Source of the DNA: Radiobacillus kanasensis
Lineage (GTDB): Bacteria; Bacillota; Bacilli; Bacillales; Amphibacillaceae
DNA: 64,000 nucleotides
NCBI RefSeq assembly: GCF_021049245.1
Contig: NZ_CP088020.1
Coordinates: 874,001 to 938,000, forward strand
Direction: 5' to 3'
A program made the translations under genes and the position numbers. The first letter of the stretch is position 1. Every line of letters begins with the position of its first letter. The notes under the pieces were generated by a model that was given only the letters and a program-made list of their open reading frames with translations, ran no database searches and was not told the origin of the DNA. Below are positions 1 through 8,750 of this stretch, in pieces.

Positions 1-1136
1 CTGTGAATCCAGTATGGCCAAAGGCTCGATCAGAATGGTAATCTCCCATGTACCAGGATTTATTTTTCTCCCAACCATATCCTTGACCGAATCGTTGAGG
101 AGAAGTAAAGGTGTCGATGGTTTCCTTATCGTATAGGGTTACTTTTCCATAGTTTCCGTTATTAAGCATTGTTTGACCCAAGATTGCTAAATCCTTAGCA
201 GTAGAAAATAAACCAGCATGGCCTGCTACACCGTTATTTGCGTAAAAGCTATTCCCATCGTTCACTTCACCAACAAGCGTGTAGTCACGCCATCTTGTAA
301 AGTCGTCTGCATCCGCATCCACGTAATACCCAAAGTTTGGATCATCAATCATCTTGTACTCGTAAGCGTTTCCCCATGATGTAGCTGCGATGCGCTTATT
401 CGTTTTATTCGAGGCATTAAACATGGTATCTTTCATTTTCAGAGGATCATAGATGGCATCTTCTAAGTATTCATCTAACCTCTGATTGGTAACAGCTTCG
501 ATGATAAATCCTAATGTCATAAAGCTAAAATCACTGTAACGCCTATCTGTCCCAGTTTCATATTCTAATGGCAATTGATTAATATAATGTAGCACTTCTT
601 CAGGTTTGTCTGCATACAAGTAGGTTGGTTCCCAAGGAGTTAAGCCAGAAGTATGGGTAAGTAAATCAGCTATGGTTACATTTTCTTTTCCCATCTGTCC
701 AAACTCGGGAAGGTACTTTACGACTTTATCCTCTATAGAAATTGCTCCTTCCGAAACTAACTTCATGATGCCTTGTGTCGTTCCCATAACTTTTGTAATA
801 GATGCCAAGTCAAATATGGTGTGCTTGGTCATCTTTTTAGGATTATGGATTAATTGTCCCATATCATATTTATAGGCGTATCCATACGCAGATTCTTTAA
901 TAATTTTATTGTCTTTTGCGACTAATACTACAGCACCAGGAGTTATTCCTTCTTTTAGTGCTTGTGTAACAATTTTATCAATTTCTTTTAATTCAGACTT
1001 GTCTACGCCGACCGACTGTGGTGATCCATGTGTTAATTTTTTTGATTGTTGCTGAGCCTGTACGGATTGGATTGGAATACTTATTATGGAGAAAATAGTA
1101 ATCAGACAGAGCAATAACCATCTTTTTTTATTCATA
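1..1136 (-). CDS. Secreted serine hydrolase, beta-lactamase/DD-peptidase fold (3' end cut by window)
   Basis: I translated this from the complement of the left edge; the start ATG is at 1136 and the C-terminus lies outside the window. The first 27 residues form a signal peptide (MNKKRW, then a hydrophobic stretch ending near VQA), so the enzyme is exported. Class C beta-lactamase-type motifs are intact: S112-I-T-K115 (nucleophile and base), Y200-S-D, and an HTG box near the visible end. Family members are penicillin-binding-protein-like hydrolases or esterases; B. subtilis YbbE is a similar architecture. The substrate cannot be told from sequence. It is transcribed away from the yhf-like cluster. 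Confidence 0.85.
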
Positions 1137-1349
1137 AAACCTACCCCCTGTATAATATTAATGTCATTCTATGATTGCTAGACAAATACAATGATAGTGA
1201 AGTAAAAGATACTACTTACGGTCTATACAAAAGTGATTTCATAAATTGGAGTTCATTATGGTATTAAGTAGATGTTTTGAGTTTCTTGTTGCTTAGGAAA
1301 TTACAAAATTTGCTATGTGTGGATAACATGTAGCAGCTAGCTACATCCA

Positions 1350-1664
1350 GCTCCAGCGCCCAGCGACTAGCGAGACTACCCTCACCTTCGTACGATAACT
1401 ATTTGACGTAGGTCAAATATCCTAACCTCTCGAGGAAGGAAGGCCAGCTAAACCCGGGCTCCTGAGCCCGACGTTGGCATACCCCTTTGAAGGGACATGT
1501 TTCCTTTATCTCCTACGTAAGAATGTTCGATTTAAACCGCCGCTCCTGAGCGGCAAGTCGAACCACCTGGCAGGCCAGGCGCAGTCCGTACGTGGCCCCG
1601 AAAAGGGTTCTGCAGACGTTGTCCGCAAAGGACGGTCTTAGTCTGTAATCCTTAAACCCGAGCT
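1350..1664. other. GC-rich cluster of short perfect palindromes (possible structured RNA or dispersed repeat)
   Basis: This stretch has no ORF and is more GC-rich than its flanks. It contains at least eight short hairpins with 2-5 nt loops: ATTTGAC/GTCAAAT (1401-1418), CCTC/GAGG (1426-1435), CGGGCTC/GAGCCCG (1455-1470), CCCTT/AAGGG (1483-1494), GCCGCTC/GAGCGGC (1539-1554) inside GTTCGA/TCGAAC (1525-1563), CCTGGC/GCCAGG (1566-1579), CCC/GGG (1597-1607) and GTCC/GGAC (1621-1633). Long-range complements could close the whole element: AGCTC (1350-1354) with GAGCT (1660-1664), and AGACTA (1373-1378) with TAGTCT (1639-1644). No second copy was seen in the window. Its opening resembles repeats I recall from other Bacillaceae, but I cannot name it. 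Confidence 0.5.
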
Positions 1665-1684
1665 TTTGTTCTTGCTTTCAATAA

Positions 1685-1698
1685 TGTAAACGCTTATA
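1685..1698 (+). promoter_or_regulatory. Probable cre (CcpA) site upstream of yhfZ
   Basis: TGTAAACGCTTATA matches the cre consensus TGWAANCGNTNWCA at 13 of 14 positions (mismatch at position 13). It lies just upstream of the operator palindrome at 1706-1723. A matching cre/operator pair sits before the second operon. Inference: catabolite control by CcpA. Confidence 0.5.
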
Positions 1699-1705
1699 CT
1701 TATAA

Positions 1706-1723
1706 TATACAAAATTTAGTATA
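1706..1723. promoter_or_regulatory. Inverted-repeat operator TATAC-N8-GTATA, probable YhfZ site
   Basis: A TATAC/GTATA inverted repeat with an 8-bp spacer overlaps the region between a TATAAT-like hexamer (1701-1706) and the yhfZ start. The same half-sites and spacer recur at 7218-7235 before the second operon, with further shared bases around them. The encoded GntR-like regulator YhfZ is the obvious candidate ligand-responsive binder. Confidence 0.6.
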
Positions 1724-1742
1724 TTGATTTGAGGTAGTGAAT

Positions 1743-2669
1743 ATGTGGGAAAAGTTTTATTCAAAAAATGGCCTAACAGCCAAATATATTGCAAAGGAAT
1801 TATTAGATGTTGAGGTAGGGGAGAAGATTCCTAGAGTAACAGATTATAGTGAGAAATTGTCCATTGGAAGAGGAACGGTGCAAATTGCACTTGAATTGCT
1901 GGAAGAACTAAAAGCGATTCGATTAGAGGCAAGGGGACATCTGGGTACCTTTTTAATGGATAAAGATATTGAGCTACTTCAGGAAATAGCAGGTATTTCC
2001 CCGTTAGTAGGTTCCATGCCGTTACCTTATTCCAGAAAATACGAGGGTCTTGCTACAGGCATGGTTGGAGCTTTTGAAGAAATGGGTAAAAAACTAAATA
2101 TGTCTTATATGCGTGGGGGCTTGAACAGGCTAGAAGCGGTCCGCACGAAGCGAAGTGATTTCGCAATTGTGTCCATGATGACAGCGGATAATAGTCTTTC
2201 TAAGTACCCCAACTTAAAAATAATGAAAAAACTAGGAGAGAACAGTTATGTCTCCTCTCACAAAATCTTTCTAGCAGATGTGAATGAGACAGTGGTTAGA
2301 AGCGGGATGACAGTCGGAGTTGACATGGATTCATTGGATCAAAAGGAATTGACCTTTAGCGAATTTGAAGGCATGGACGTGACCTATGTGCATATTAATT
2401 ACATGCAGCTATACGATATGCTCGATTCTAAGAAAATAGATGCAGCAGTTTGGAGTTTAGATGATAAACGAATTACAAAGACGTTTCCATCCATCAATTT
2501 TCAATCCTCTAAAGCAATTAAAATCTCAAAAGATACATCAGAAGCGGTTATTGTTATAGATCGTGAAAGAGAAGAAGAAATTTCAGAGAAATGGGGATCT
2601 GTAGAGATAGAAAAAATTCTAGTGTTTCAACAGGAAGTTGAATCTGGAAAAAGAATCCCGAAGTATTAG
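1743..2669 (+). CDS. yhfZ: YhfZ-type GntR-like transcriptional regulator
   Basis: The predicted local regulator of the cluster. Residues 1-70 form a winged-helix DNA-binding domain (recognition-helix region around SIGRGTVQIALELLE). The rest resembles the YhfZ C-terminal domain, which looks like a periplasmic-binding-protein-type ligand pocket. I chose ATG 1743 over the in-frame GTG 1737 because GAGGT (1731-1735) is 7 nt from 1743 but only 1 nt from 1737. It is first in the operon yhfZ-php-yhfS-yhfW-yhfX and is probably autoregulated through the palindrome at 1706-1723. The inducer is unknown. Confidence 0.8.
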   Translation: MWEKFYSKNGLTAKYIAKELLDVEVGEKIPRVTDYSEKLSIGRGTVQIALELLEELKAIRLEARGHLGTFLMDKDIELLQEIAGISPLVGSMPLPYSRKYEGLATGMVGAFEEMGKKLNMSYMRGGLNRLEAVRTKRSDFAIVSMMTADNSLSKYPNLKIMKKLGENSYVSSHKIFLADVNETVVRSGMTVGVDMDSLDQKELTFSEFEGMDVTYVHINYMQLYDMLDSKKIDAAVWSLDDKRITKTFPSINFQSSKAIKISKDTSEAVIVIDREREEEISEKWGSVEIEKILVFQQEVESGKRIPKY

Positions 2670-2725
2670 AAGACTACTAAGGTTACTGATTAGGAGATTT
2701 GTAAAACATAAAGGGAGAGAGACGC

Positions 2726-3601
2726 ATGTTGCATGATGGAATAACCTATATGCATGAGCACACAACCATTGACCTGTCTGAGGTTAAAAATAACGAAGAT
2801 TGTCAGTTGGATGTATTCTCGGAAACAGTAAAAGAATATAAAAAGTTATACGACAAAGGGGTACGAAATATTGTTGATGTAACCAATTTTGGTATGGGAA
2901 GAAATATCCCCTTCGTTCAAGAGGTTGCGGAAGAAAGCGGTATCAATATTATCTTTTCTACTGGCTTTTACCAAGAAAAATTTTACCCCATTCAAGTATT
3001 CCGAGAAACAAGAGAACAACTAGCCGAACGAATGATAAAAGAAATAACGGATGGAATAAAAGGGACTAAAGTGAAGGCTGACATTATCGGAGAAATTGGA
3101 ACTAGTCATAATAAATGGACAGAAATGGAAAGAAAAGTTTTTGAAGCAGTGGTTATTGCTCATAAAGAAACGAGTAAGCCAATAACCACACATACTTCTT
3201 TGGGGACATTAGGACACGAACAAATAGCATTTTTTAAAGAGCATGATGTGGATCTTAACCGAGTGATAATTGGCCATGTTGATTTAACTGGGGATGCAGA
3301 TTACATTCTGCATATGCTTAAAGAAGGCGCTTATGTAGAATTTGATACCATCGGAAAAGAAAATTACATGCCAGACCAGGTACGTGCAGATATTTTAAAA
3401 ATCATACAAGAAAAAGGCTATATGGATCAGGTATTAGTGTCCATGGACATCACTAGAAAGTCCCATCTCGAGTACAAGGATGGTTTAGGATATTCCTATT
3501 TATTAGATACATTTGTTCCTCTTCTTGAACGCACCGGTATTACAGATGAGTCCATTGATAAATTGCTGACAAAGAACCCTATCACATTTATGAAAGGGTG
3601 A
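2726..3601 (+). CDS. php: Phosphotriesterase homology protein (PHP), binuclear metal hydrolase
   Basis: Amidohydrolase-superfamily TIM barrel of the phosphotriesterase family. The metal ligands seen in E. coli PHP are all present: H10-E-H12, E123 (which replaces the carbamylated lysine of true phosphotriesterases), H156, H184 and D241. Length (291 aa) is normal. The SD AGGGAGAG precedes ATG 2726. The physiological substrate of this subfamily is unknown; lactone or ester hydrolysis is plausible. It lies 56 nt after yhfZ and 6 nt before yhfS, so it is in the same transcript. Confidence 0.85.
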   Translation: MLHDGITYMHEHTTIDLSEVKNNEDCQLDVFSETVKEYKKLYDKGVRNIVDVTNFGMGRNIPFVQEVAEESGINIIFSTGFYQEKFYPIQVFRETREQLAERMIKEITDGIKGTKVKADIIGEIGTSHNKWTEMERKVFEAVVIAHKETSKPITTHTSLGTLGHEQIAFFKEHDVDLNRVIIGHVDLTGDADYILHMLKEGAYVEFDTIGKENYMPDQVRADILKIIQEKGYMDQVLVSMDITRKSHLEYKDGLGYSYLLDTFVPLLERTGITDESIDKLLTKNPITFMKG

Positions 3602-3607
3602 GGTGAA

Positions 3608-4717
3608 ATGTTAAGAACTACACCATTAAAAAGCTTAACACTTGAAGAAGCACAGAGAAGACAATTCTCGTTGATAGATGTCATTACTAGGCATTTTCGA
3701 GGGAAAGAAATCTTGTCACTTGGTGATTTAGGAGTCATAAAAGGAATTAATAGACCGACATACACAAAGAAAGTGGAAGATGTTTTAGCAGAATTTTTTG
3801 GTGTTGAACGTGCAAAGTTAGTTCGAGGTGCTGGCACGGGGGCATTAAGATACGGCTTTATGAGTTTCCTAAAACCAAATCAAAAATTGTTGGTACACGA
3901 CGCTCCAATCTATCAAACTACTAAAACGACTCTGGATTCGATGGGAGTTATACCTGTTACCGTAGATTTTCATAAGCATGAAGAAGTTAAATCTACTATT
4001 CTTAATAACACGGATATAAAAGGAGTTCTGATTCAACATACTCGCCAAAGGATAGATGATTATTACGACTTAGCTGAAATCATACACATTATTAAATCAA
4101 TAAAACCTTCCCTCGTTGCTATAACCGATGATAATTATGCTGCCATGAAAGTGGATCAAGTTGGTGTGCAAATGGGTGCAGATTTAACAACCTTCTCTCT
4201 TTTTAAGTTACTGGGACCAGAAGGTATAGGTCTCGTCTTAGGAAGAGCAGATCTTCTTGAAAAAATAGATGCATTTAATTACTCCGGTGGTAGTCAGGTT
4301 CAAGGGTATGAAGCATTAGAAGCACTAAGAGGTCTGGTTTATGCCCCAGTCATGTTAGCTATTCAAGCACAAGTTAACGACCAACTAGTTCATCGGTTAA
4401 ATCAAGGAACAGTAAGTGGGGTGAAGAGAGCGTTCCTAGCAAATGCACAGTCAAAGGTTCTTCTAGTAGAATTTGATGAACCAATCGCCAAACAAGTCTT
4501 ACATCATGCAGATGAGTTAGGGGCAGCACCGAACCCAATCGGCGCTGAGTCCAAGTATGAATTTGTACCAATGTTTTATAAAGTATCTGGTACATTCCTA
4601 GAAGCTGACCCAACACTTGTAAATACTATGATTCGTATTAATCCATTACGAAGCGGTCCAGATACAGTTATCAGAATACTCACTTCATCTATCGAGCAAG
4701 CAAAGAAATACTCATAA
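3608..4717 (+). CDS. yhfS: YhfS-type PLP-dependent aminotransferase-like enzyme
   Basis: Fold-type I PLP enzyme. It has a glycine-rich phosphate-binding loop (RGAGTGALRYG, residues 73-83), a TDDNYA segment holding the cofactor-pyridine Asp (D174/D175), and K200 in SLFKLLGPEG as the likely Schiff-base lysine. Length is 369 aa. The reaction is unknown; transamination, elimination or side-chain cleavage are all possible for this fold. The start is 6 nt after the php stop with SD GAGGTGA. The adjacent fold-type III PLP enzyme YhfX suggests an amino-acid-like intermediate. Confidence 0.8.
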   Translation: MLRTTPLKSLTLEEAQRRQFSLIDVITRHFRGKEILSLGDLGVIKGINRPTYTKKVEDVLAEFFGVERAKLVRGAGTGALRYGFMSFLKPNQKLLVHDAPIYQTTKTTLDSMGVIPVTVDFHKHEEVKSTILNNTDIKGVLIQHTRQRIDDYYDLAEIIHIIKSIKPSLVAITDDNYAAMKVDQVGVQMGADLTTFSLFKLLGPEGIGLVLGRADLLEKIDAFNYSGGSQVQGYEALEALRGLVYAPVMLAIQAQVNDQLVHRLNQGTVSGVKRAFLANAQSKVLLVEFDEPIAKQVLHHADELGAAPNPIGAESKYEFVPMFYKVSGTFLEADPTLVNTMIRINPLRSGPDTVIRILTSSIEQAKKYS

Positions 4718-4736
4718 AATAGAGGAGGAAGTATCT

Positions 4737-5951
4737 TTGAAAAAAAGAGTTATTGTTTTAATATTAGATAGTTTGGGTGTAGGAAATATGGATGATGTGG
4801 AAGACTATCATCCTCAAGATGTTGGAGCAAATACATTTTGGCATATCATTGATTCTAACCCAGCAATAAACATTCCCACTTTTGAAAAACTAGGTATTAA
4901 TAAGATACTAAATCATCCTAAACTAAAACCTGTTGAGGAGTCTCTTGCATGCTATGGGATGTTAAATTTAATGCATGAAGGTGCAGATAGTTTTGAAGGA
5001 CATAATGAAATCATGGGGTCGAGACCGAAGAAGACATATTTAGCACCGTTTGTTGAGAATATAGATGAGGTTAAACGTGCGTTAGAAAAACAAGGCTTCG
5101 ACGTCAAAATTCCAGAACCAAGCTTCCCCTATTTGTTAGTAAATGATTTAGTTATTGTTGCTGATAATATCGAAACAGACTACGGTCAAATCTATAATGT
5201 AAGCGCTCCATTAGATTATATTTCGTTTGAAGAGGTTCTAAAGATTGGTCAGTGTGTGAGAGATAACGTCAAAGTAAATCGCGTTATCACACTAGGGGGA
5301 GAAAACGTCACTCCGGGATTTTTAAGGCAATGCATAGAAAGAAGACAAGATGGTTTAGTAGGTCTCAACTCTCCAAAATCAGAGATTTACAAACAAGGTT
5401 ACCAAGTACGGCATCTCGGTTTTGGAATCTCTCCGGAATTCCAACTGCCTACATTGGCAAAAAAAGCGGGCCTTGATGTATCCCTTATAGGGAAAATGCA
5501 AGACGTTATTTATTGTGAGGGTGCACGTAAGTACCCTGGTGTAGATACGGAGAAAGTTATGCAGGATATGATAAGGGAAATGGACAACGTAGAACACGGT
5601 GTTATTGCTTCTACCGTCCAAGAAACGGATATAGCCGGTCACGCACAAGATCCGGACCGTTACACAAATCGAATAGAGCTTGTGGATAGTTATCTACCAC
5701 AAATACTTAACAAAATGACTGAGGATGACCTCTTCATTATGAGTGCAGACCATGGAAATGATCCTACCATTGGACATAGTCAGCACACTAGAGAAAAAAC
5801 GTATTTGCTAGCTTATATGAAATCAGGGACATCAGATTTTCTAGGAGAGAGAGCTACCTTATCGGATATTGCTGCTACTGGGGCAGACTATCTAGGGTTA
5901 GAAAAAACGGAAAATGGAACTTCATTTCTCCCTATCCTAGTGAACAAGTAG
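4737..5951 (+). CDS. yhfW: YhfW-type phosphopentomutase-like metalloenzyme
   Basis: Alkaline-phosphatase superfamily protein related to phosphopentomutase (DeoB). Residues at the expected metal and catalytic positions are D11 (LILDSLGVG), S85 in DSFEGHNEIMG (where DeoB has its phospho-acceptor Thr), D298, H302, D338-H339 (SADHGND) and H350. At 404 aa it matches DeoB length. The start is TTG 4737, supported by GAGGAGG at 4722-4728. A serine replaces the usual acceptor threonine, so it may be a mutase with altered specificity or a phosphatase. Its partners in the operon are uncharacterised. Confidence 0.8.
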   Translation: MKKRVIVLILDSLGVGNMDDVEDYHPQDVGANTFWHIIDSNPAINIPTFEKLGINKILNHPKLKPVEESLACYGMLNLMHEGADSFEGHNEIMGSRPKKTYLAPFVENIDEVKRALEKQGFDVKIPEPSFPYLLVNDLVIVADNIETDYGQIYNVSAPLDYISFEEVLKIGQCVRDNVKVNRVITLGGENVTPGFLRQCIERRQDGLVGLNSPKSEIYKQGYQVRHLGFGISPEFQLPTLAKKAGLDVSLIGKMQDVIYCEGARKYPGVDTEKVMQDMIREMDNVEHGVIASTVQETDIAGHAQDPDRYTNRIELVDSYLPQILNKMTEDDLFIMSADHGNDPTIGHSQHTREKTYLLAYMKSGTSDFLGERATLSDIAATGADYLGLEKTENGTSFLPILVNK

Positions 5952-5965
5952 AGAGGAGTCAGCAA

Positions 5966-7123
5966 ATGTTCTTAGATACAACATGGAGGAATAACGGAAA
6001 ACTAATTGAAACGGCTGTTGCCTTTCACCAGCAAGGACTTATTTCTCCAAATACGTATGTAATAGATCTAGATACAGTAAAGAAAAATGCTCAAGCTTTA
6101 GTCACAGAAGCCAAAAAACAGGATATTGAACTGTATTTCATGAGTAAGCAATTTGGTAGAAATGAATTAGTATCAAAAGCCATTGTTGAAGCAGGTATTG
6201 AGAAAGCAGTAGCTGTCGATCCGTGGGAGGCAATAGCCCTGCACAGTCAAGGGATTAAGATTGGCCATGTAGGGCATTTAGTACAAATCCCTAAACAAAT
6301 GATTCACAGAATCTTATTACTAGAACCAGAGTATGTGACGGTTTTTAGTTATGAGAATGCACGTAATATAAGTGAAGTGGCTATGAAAATCGGGAAGAAA
6401 CAGAAAGTGTTTTTACGAATCGCCGATACAAGTGATTTTATTTATAACGGACAGCAAGGAGGATTTACACTATCTCAGTTAAATAAGGACATTGGTCATA
6501 TAATCCAACTTGAAGGAATAGAGGTTGCTGGTTTAACAAGTTTCCCATGTGTGTTAATTGAAGAAGATAAACCAAAGGTTACGCCAAATGTTTTTTCTAT
6601 GCACAAGGCAAAATCACTGTTAAGACAAAAAGGGTTCACCAATCTAGAAATGAATATGCCTAGTGCCACCTCTGTGGAAACATTAAAACTATTAAAAGAA
6701 AACGGTGCAACACAAGCTGAACCAGGTCATGCTTTAACAGGAACAACTCCATTGCATGCTACTGGTGAGTTGCCAGAAAAGCCAGCGATGGTTTATGTAT
6801 CAGAGGTGTCTCATCTTTATAATAATCAAGCTTATGTATTTGGAGGGGGATTCTATCCGAGATCACATATGAAAAGTGCTTTAGTAGGCTCAGATAGTCT
6901 GAATCTAATCAAAGTATCTGTTTTTCCAAACGATCCATCAAATATTGATTATTATGGAATGTTAAAAACAGATGATGTAAAGGTTGGCGATTCGGTTATT
7001 TATGCATTTCGAACGCAGGTGTTTGTGACCAATGCACAAATTGCTATTGTTGAAAACCTTCATTCCAATCCTAAGCTTTTAGGAATATACAATGCGACAG
7101 GAGAATTAAGTATGAATCATTAA
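5966..7123 (+). CDS. yhfX: YhfX-type alanine-racemase-fold PLP enzyme
   Basis: Fold-type III PLP protein (alanine racemase / D-threonine aldolase-like N-terminal barrel). K61 in YFMSKQFGRN is the probable PLP lysine. A glycine-rich EPGHALTG stretch near residue 250 and GGGFYPRSHM near 300 fit the C-terminal substrate region. It is 385 aa with SD GAGAGGAG before ATG 5966. It is the last gene of the first operon. E. coli YhfX is annotated only as a putative racemase; racemisation or aldol cleavage is inference. Confidence 0.8.
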   Translation: MFLDTTWRNNGKLIETAVAFHQQGLISPNTYVIDLDTVKKNAQALVTEAKKQDIELYFMSKQFGRNELVSKAIVEAGIEKAVAVDPWEAIALHSQGIKIGHVGHLVQIPKQMIHRILLLEPEYVTVFSYENARNISEVAMKIGKKQKVFLRIADTSDFIYNGQQGGFTLSQLNKDIGHIIQLEGIEVAGLTSFPCVLIEEDKPKVTPNVFSMHKAKSLLRQKGFTNLEMNMPSATSVETLKLLKENGATQAEPGHALTGTTPLHATGELPEKPAMVYVSEVSHLYNNQAYVFGGGFYPRSHMKSALVGSDSLNLIKVSVFPNDPSNIDYYGMLKTDDVKVGDSVIYAFRTQVFVTNAQIAIVENLHSNPKLLGIYNATGELSMNH

Positions 7124-7148
7124 AAATGTACCATAAAGGAGGGTGTCC

Positions 7149-7187
7149 ATGAATATGTTAAGAATAAGTATATTTAAGCCTGATTGA
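7149..7187 (+). other. 12-codon mini-ORF with strong SD after yhfX
   Basis: ATAAAGGAGGG (7134-7143) is followed at normal spacing by ATG 7149 and an ORF of only 12 sense codons (MNMLRISIFKPD) ending TGA 7187. It could be the remnant of a gene lost between the two operons, or a leader peptide ahead of the second promoter. Nothing else supports translation. Confidence 0.25.
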
Positions 7188-7197
7188 ACCAGACTTT

Positions 7198-7211
7198 TGA
7201 AAGCGTTATAA
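7198..7211 (+). promoter_or_regulatory. Probable cre (CcpA) site before second yhf operon
   Basis: TGAAAGCGTTATAA matches the cre consensus at 13 of 14 positions. It lies 6 nt before the operator at 7218-7235. The same order and nearly the same gap (7 nt) occur upstream of yhfZ. Confidence 0.5.
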
Positions 7212-7217
7212 TCACAA

Positions 7218-7235
7218 TATACAATATTCTGTATA
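7218..7235. promoter_or_regulatory. Second copy of the TATAC-N8-GTATA operator
   Basis: Same half-sites and 8-bp spacer as 1706-1723. Aligned over about 25 bp the two sites also share AATATACAA, ATT and TTGATT. This ties the second operon to the same regulator as the first. Confidence 0.6.
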
Positions 7236-7270
7236 ATTGATTGGAATAAGTTTTTTTGGGGGGTGATCAC

Positions 7271-8344
7271 ATGACGCTTACCTCTGAAAGGATAGATTTA
7301 GCTCAAAGAGAATTAGGTAGGTCTGTAGTAGCTGTTAATCCAGATATATTGGAGGAGCTAATTGCCAAAAAAAGCAATGTACTACTTTTTGGCATCAAAG
7401 ATACAAATCAAATCTCTAGAACTATCATAAACCGGTTTAAAGATAATCCTAGTTTTGCTTGGCTAACCATTGATAAGGCAGCAAATAAGGGAAGGGCCAT
7501 TGATACAGATCTAACAAATCCACTTACCTATCGGGTGATGACCGGTTCCACAAGTGGCGGGCCGATTAATATCCTAAAGGGCATTAACGATTTTGCTATT
7601 GGTACAGATGGTGGAGGTTCTGTCCTTGCTCCCGCAATAAGCTGTCAGTTACCTTCCGTCATTGGCGCTGGAGTTGAGTTATTGGTAAAGGATAAGAAAG
7701 TTTCTGCAGACGGGTTGCCGTTTTTGGGAAGCATAGGCGTGATTGCTAAAAGCATTTCCTTATTAAGAAAGTCTATGGAATGCATGCTTGTAAAAAGTTT
7801 GACACCAATAAGGATGGACTTGTTGCGAATAGTTATACCGAAGCAGGGCTCTGTTTTATGTCCTGACCGAGTTGATATGCATGACAAAGTGATTAAGCAT
7901 TTAGCGGCTATAAAGGACCAGAATCTTGAAGTGATAGAAGTGGATATGTATGGAATAGAAGATCGAAGAATTGGTTTAGAAGTTATAACCAAGTGTTTTG
8001 AAGAGCTGCAAGCAGATATCATCATTACTTCAGAAGGTCCTGTAGATGTATATGGCTATGGGGAAACAATCCCACAAAAGTTCAAAGATCCTGGACTAGA
8101 ATTGACAAAAAACCATGGGAAATATCTGATAAGGGCTGCAAATATGAGTCAGACCACTGCTATTACCATTCCAACAGAAACGCTAGCGAGTGGTTTAGTC
8201 CTTATAGCAAGAAAAGGTTTAGAACACTGCAGGTATGCTTTTGAATTAGCTCAAAAACTTGAAGATTCTATTAATCTACCAGAAGTTTGGCAACGGTATG
8301 TTTTAGAACATGATTATAGATTTACTGGATTGTCTTTTTACTGA
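7271..8344 (+). CDS. Amidase-signature family protein in the yhf cluster
   Basis: The Ser-cisSer-Lys triad of amidase-signature enzymes can be traced: K43 in FGIKDT, the serine pair in GSTSGGP (S93/S95), and S117 in GTDGGGSVLAPA. At 357 aa it is shorter than typical amidases (about 450-500), mainly in the C-terminal half. It probably hydrolyses a C-N bond in the pathway substrate. I use ATG 7271 with SD GGGGGGTGA rather than the in-frame TTG at 7256, which overlaps that SD. First gene of the second operon. E. coli's yhf locus has no such gene as far as I recall. Confidence 0.65.
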   Translation: MTLTSERIDLAQRELGRSVVAVNPDILEELIAKKSNVLLFGIKDTNQISRTIINRFKDNPSFAWLTIDKAANKGRAIDTDLTNPLTYRVMTGSTSGGPINILKGINDFAIGTDGGGSVLAPAISCQLPSVIGAGVELLVKDKKVSADGLPFLGSIGVIAKSISLLRKSMECMLVKSLTPIRMDLLRIVIPKQGSVLCPDRVDMHDKVIKHLAAIKDQNLEVIEVDMYGIEDRRIGLEVITKCFEELQADIIITSEGPVDVYGYGETIPQKFKDPGLELTKNHGKYLIRAANMSQTTAITIPTETLASGLVLIARKGLEHCRYAFELAQKLEDSINLPEVWQRYVLEHDYRFTGLSFY

Positions 8345-8372
8345 AATTAGTAATCGTTTAGGAGTGCTGTAT

Positions 8373-8750
8373 ATGGATTTACAAGAGTATCAAAATAGGC
8401 TAAAGATTTTGCTTGAGCAAAAGGTAATATCTCAACCCTCCCATGATATTGCGTTAGAGGCCTTTAAAGAAATAATGAGCCTTCTTAATAAGTCGGATAT
8501 TGAACAAGCTGAGATGCTGTTCACACATTTACCGATGGCATTATCAAGAATAGAGTCTGGAGAAAAGGTGGATAATCCTACACCTGAGTTAATGCAAGAA
8601 GTGGAACAATCCAAATACTTTCAACTAGCTGAAGAACAGCTCAGATATGTAGAGGATAAAAGTAAGAAACCTCTTCCACAGGGAGAAAAAGAATATCTTT
8701 TAATGCACTATTCAACTGTACTAGATACAAATTATAAGGAGGAAAAATAA
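8373..8750 (+). CDS. yhfY: YhfY-type PRD-domain protein
   Basis: A 125-residue, helical, cytoplasmic protein consisting essentially of one PTS-regulation-domain-like fold. Candidate conserved histidines are in LFTHLPMAL and LLMHYSTVL. It has no DNA-binding or EII domain, so it may be a phosphorylation-responsive partner; the signal is unknown. I use ATG 8373 (SD TTAGGAG at 8358-8364) instead of an upstream in-frame start that would overlap the amidase gene. Its stop overlaps the yhfU start by one base (TAATG). Confidence 0.65.
   Translation: MDLQEYQNRLKILLEQKVISQPSHDIALEAFKEIMSLLNKSDIEQAEMLFTHLPMALSRIESGEKVDNPTPELMQEVEQSKYFQLAEEQLRYVEDKSKKPLPQGEKEYLLMHYSTVLDTNYKEEK

Noticed and set aside
1350..1664. 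CRISPR array, group II intron or tRNA cluster as explanation for the palindrome block
   Set aside because: The repeats differ in sequence and spacing, no cas or reverse-transcriptase gene is near, and no tRNA cloverleaf or intron domain V was recognised.
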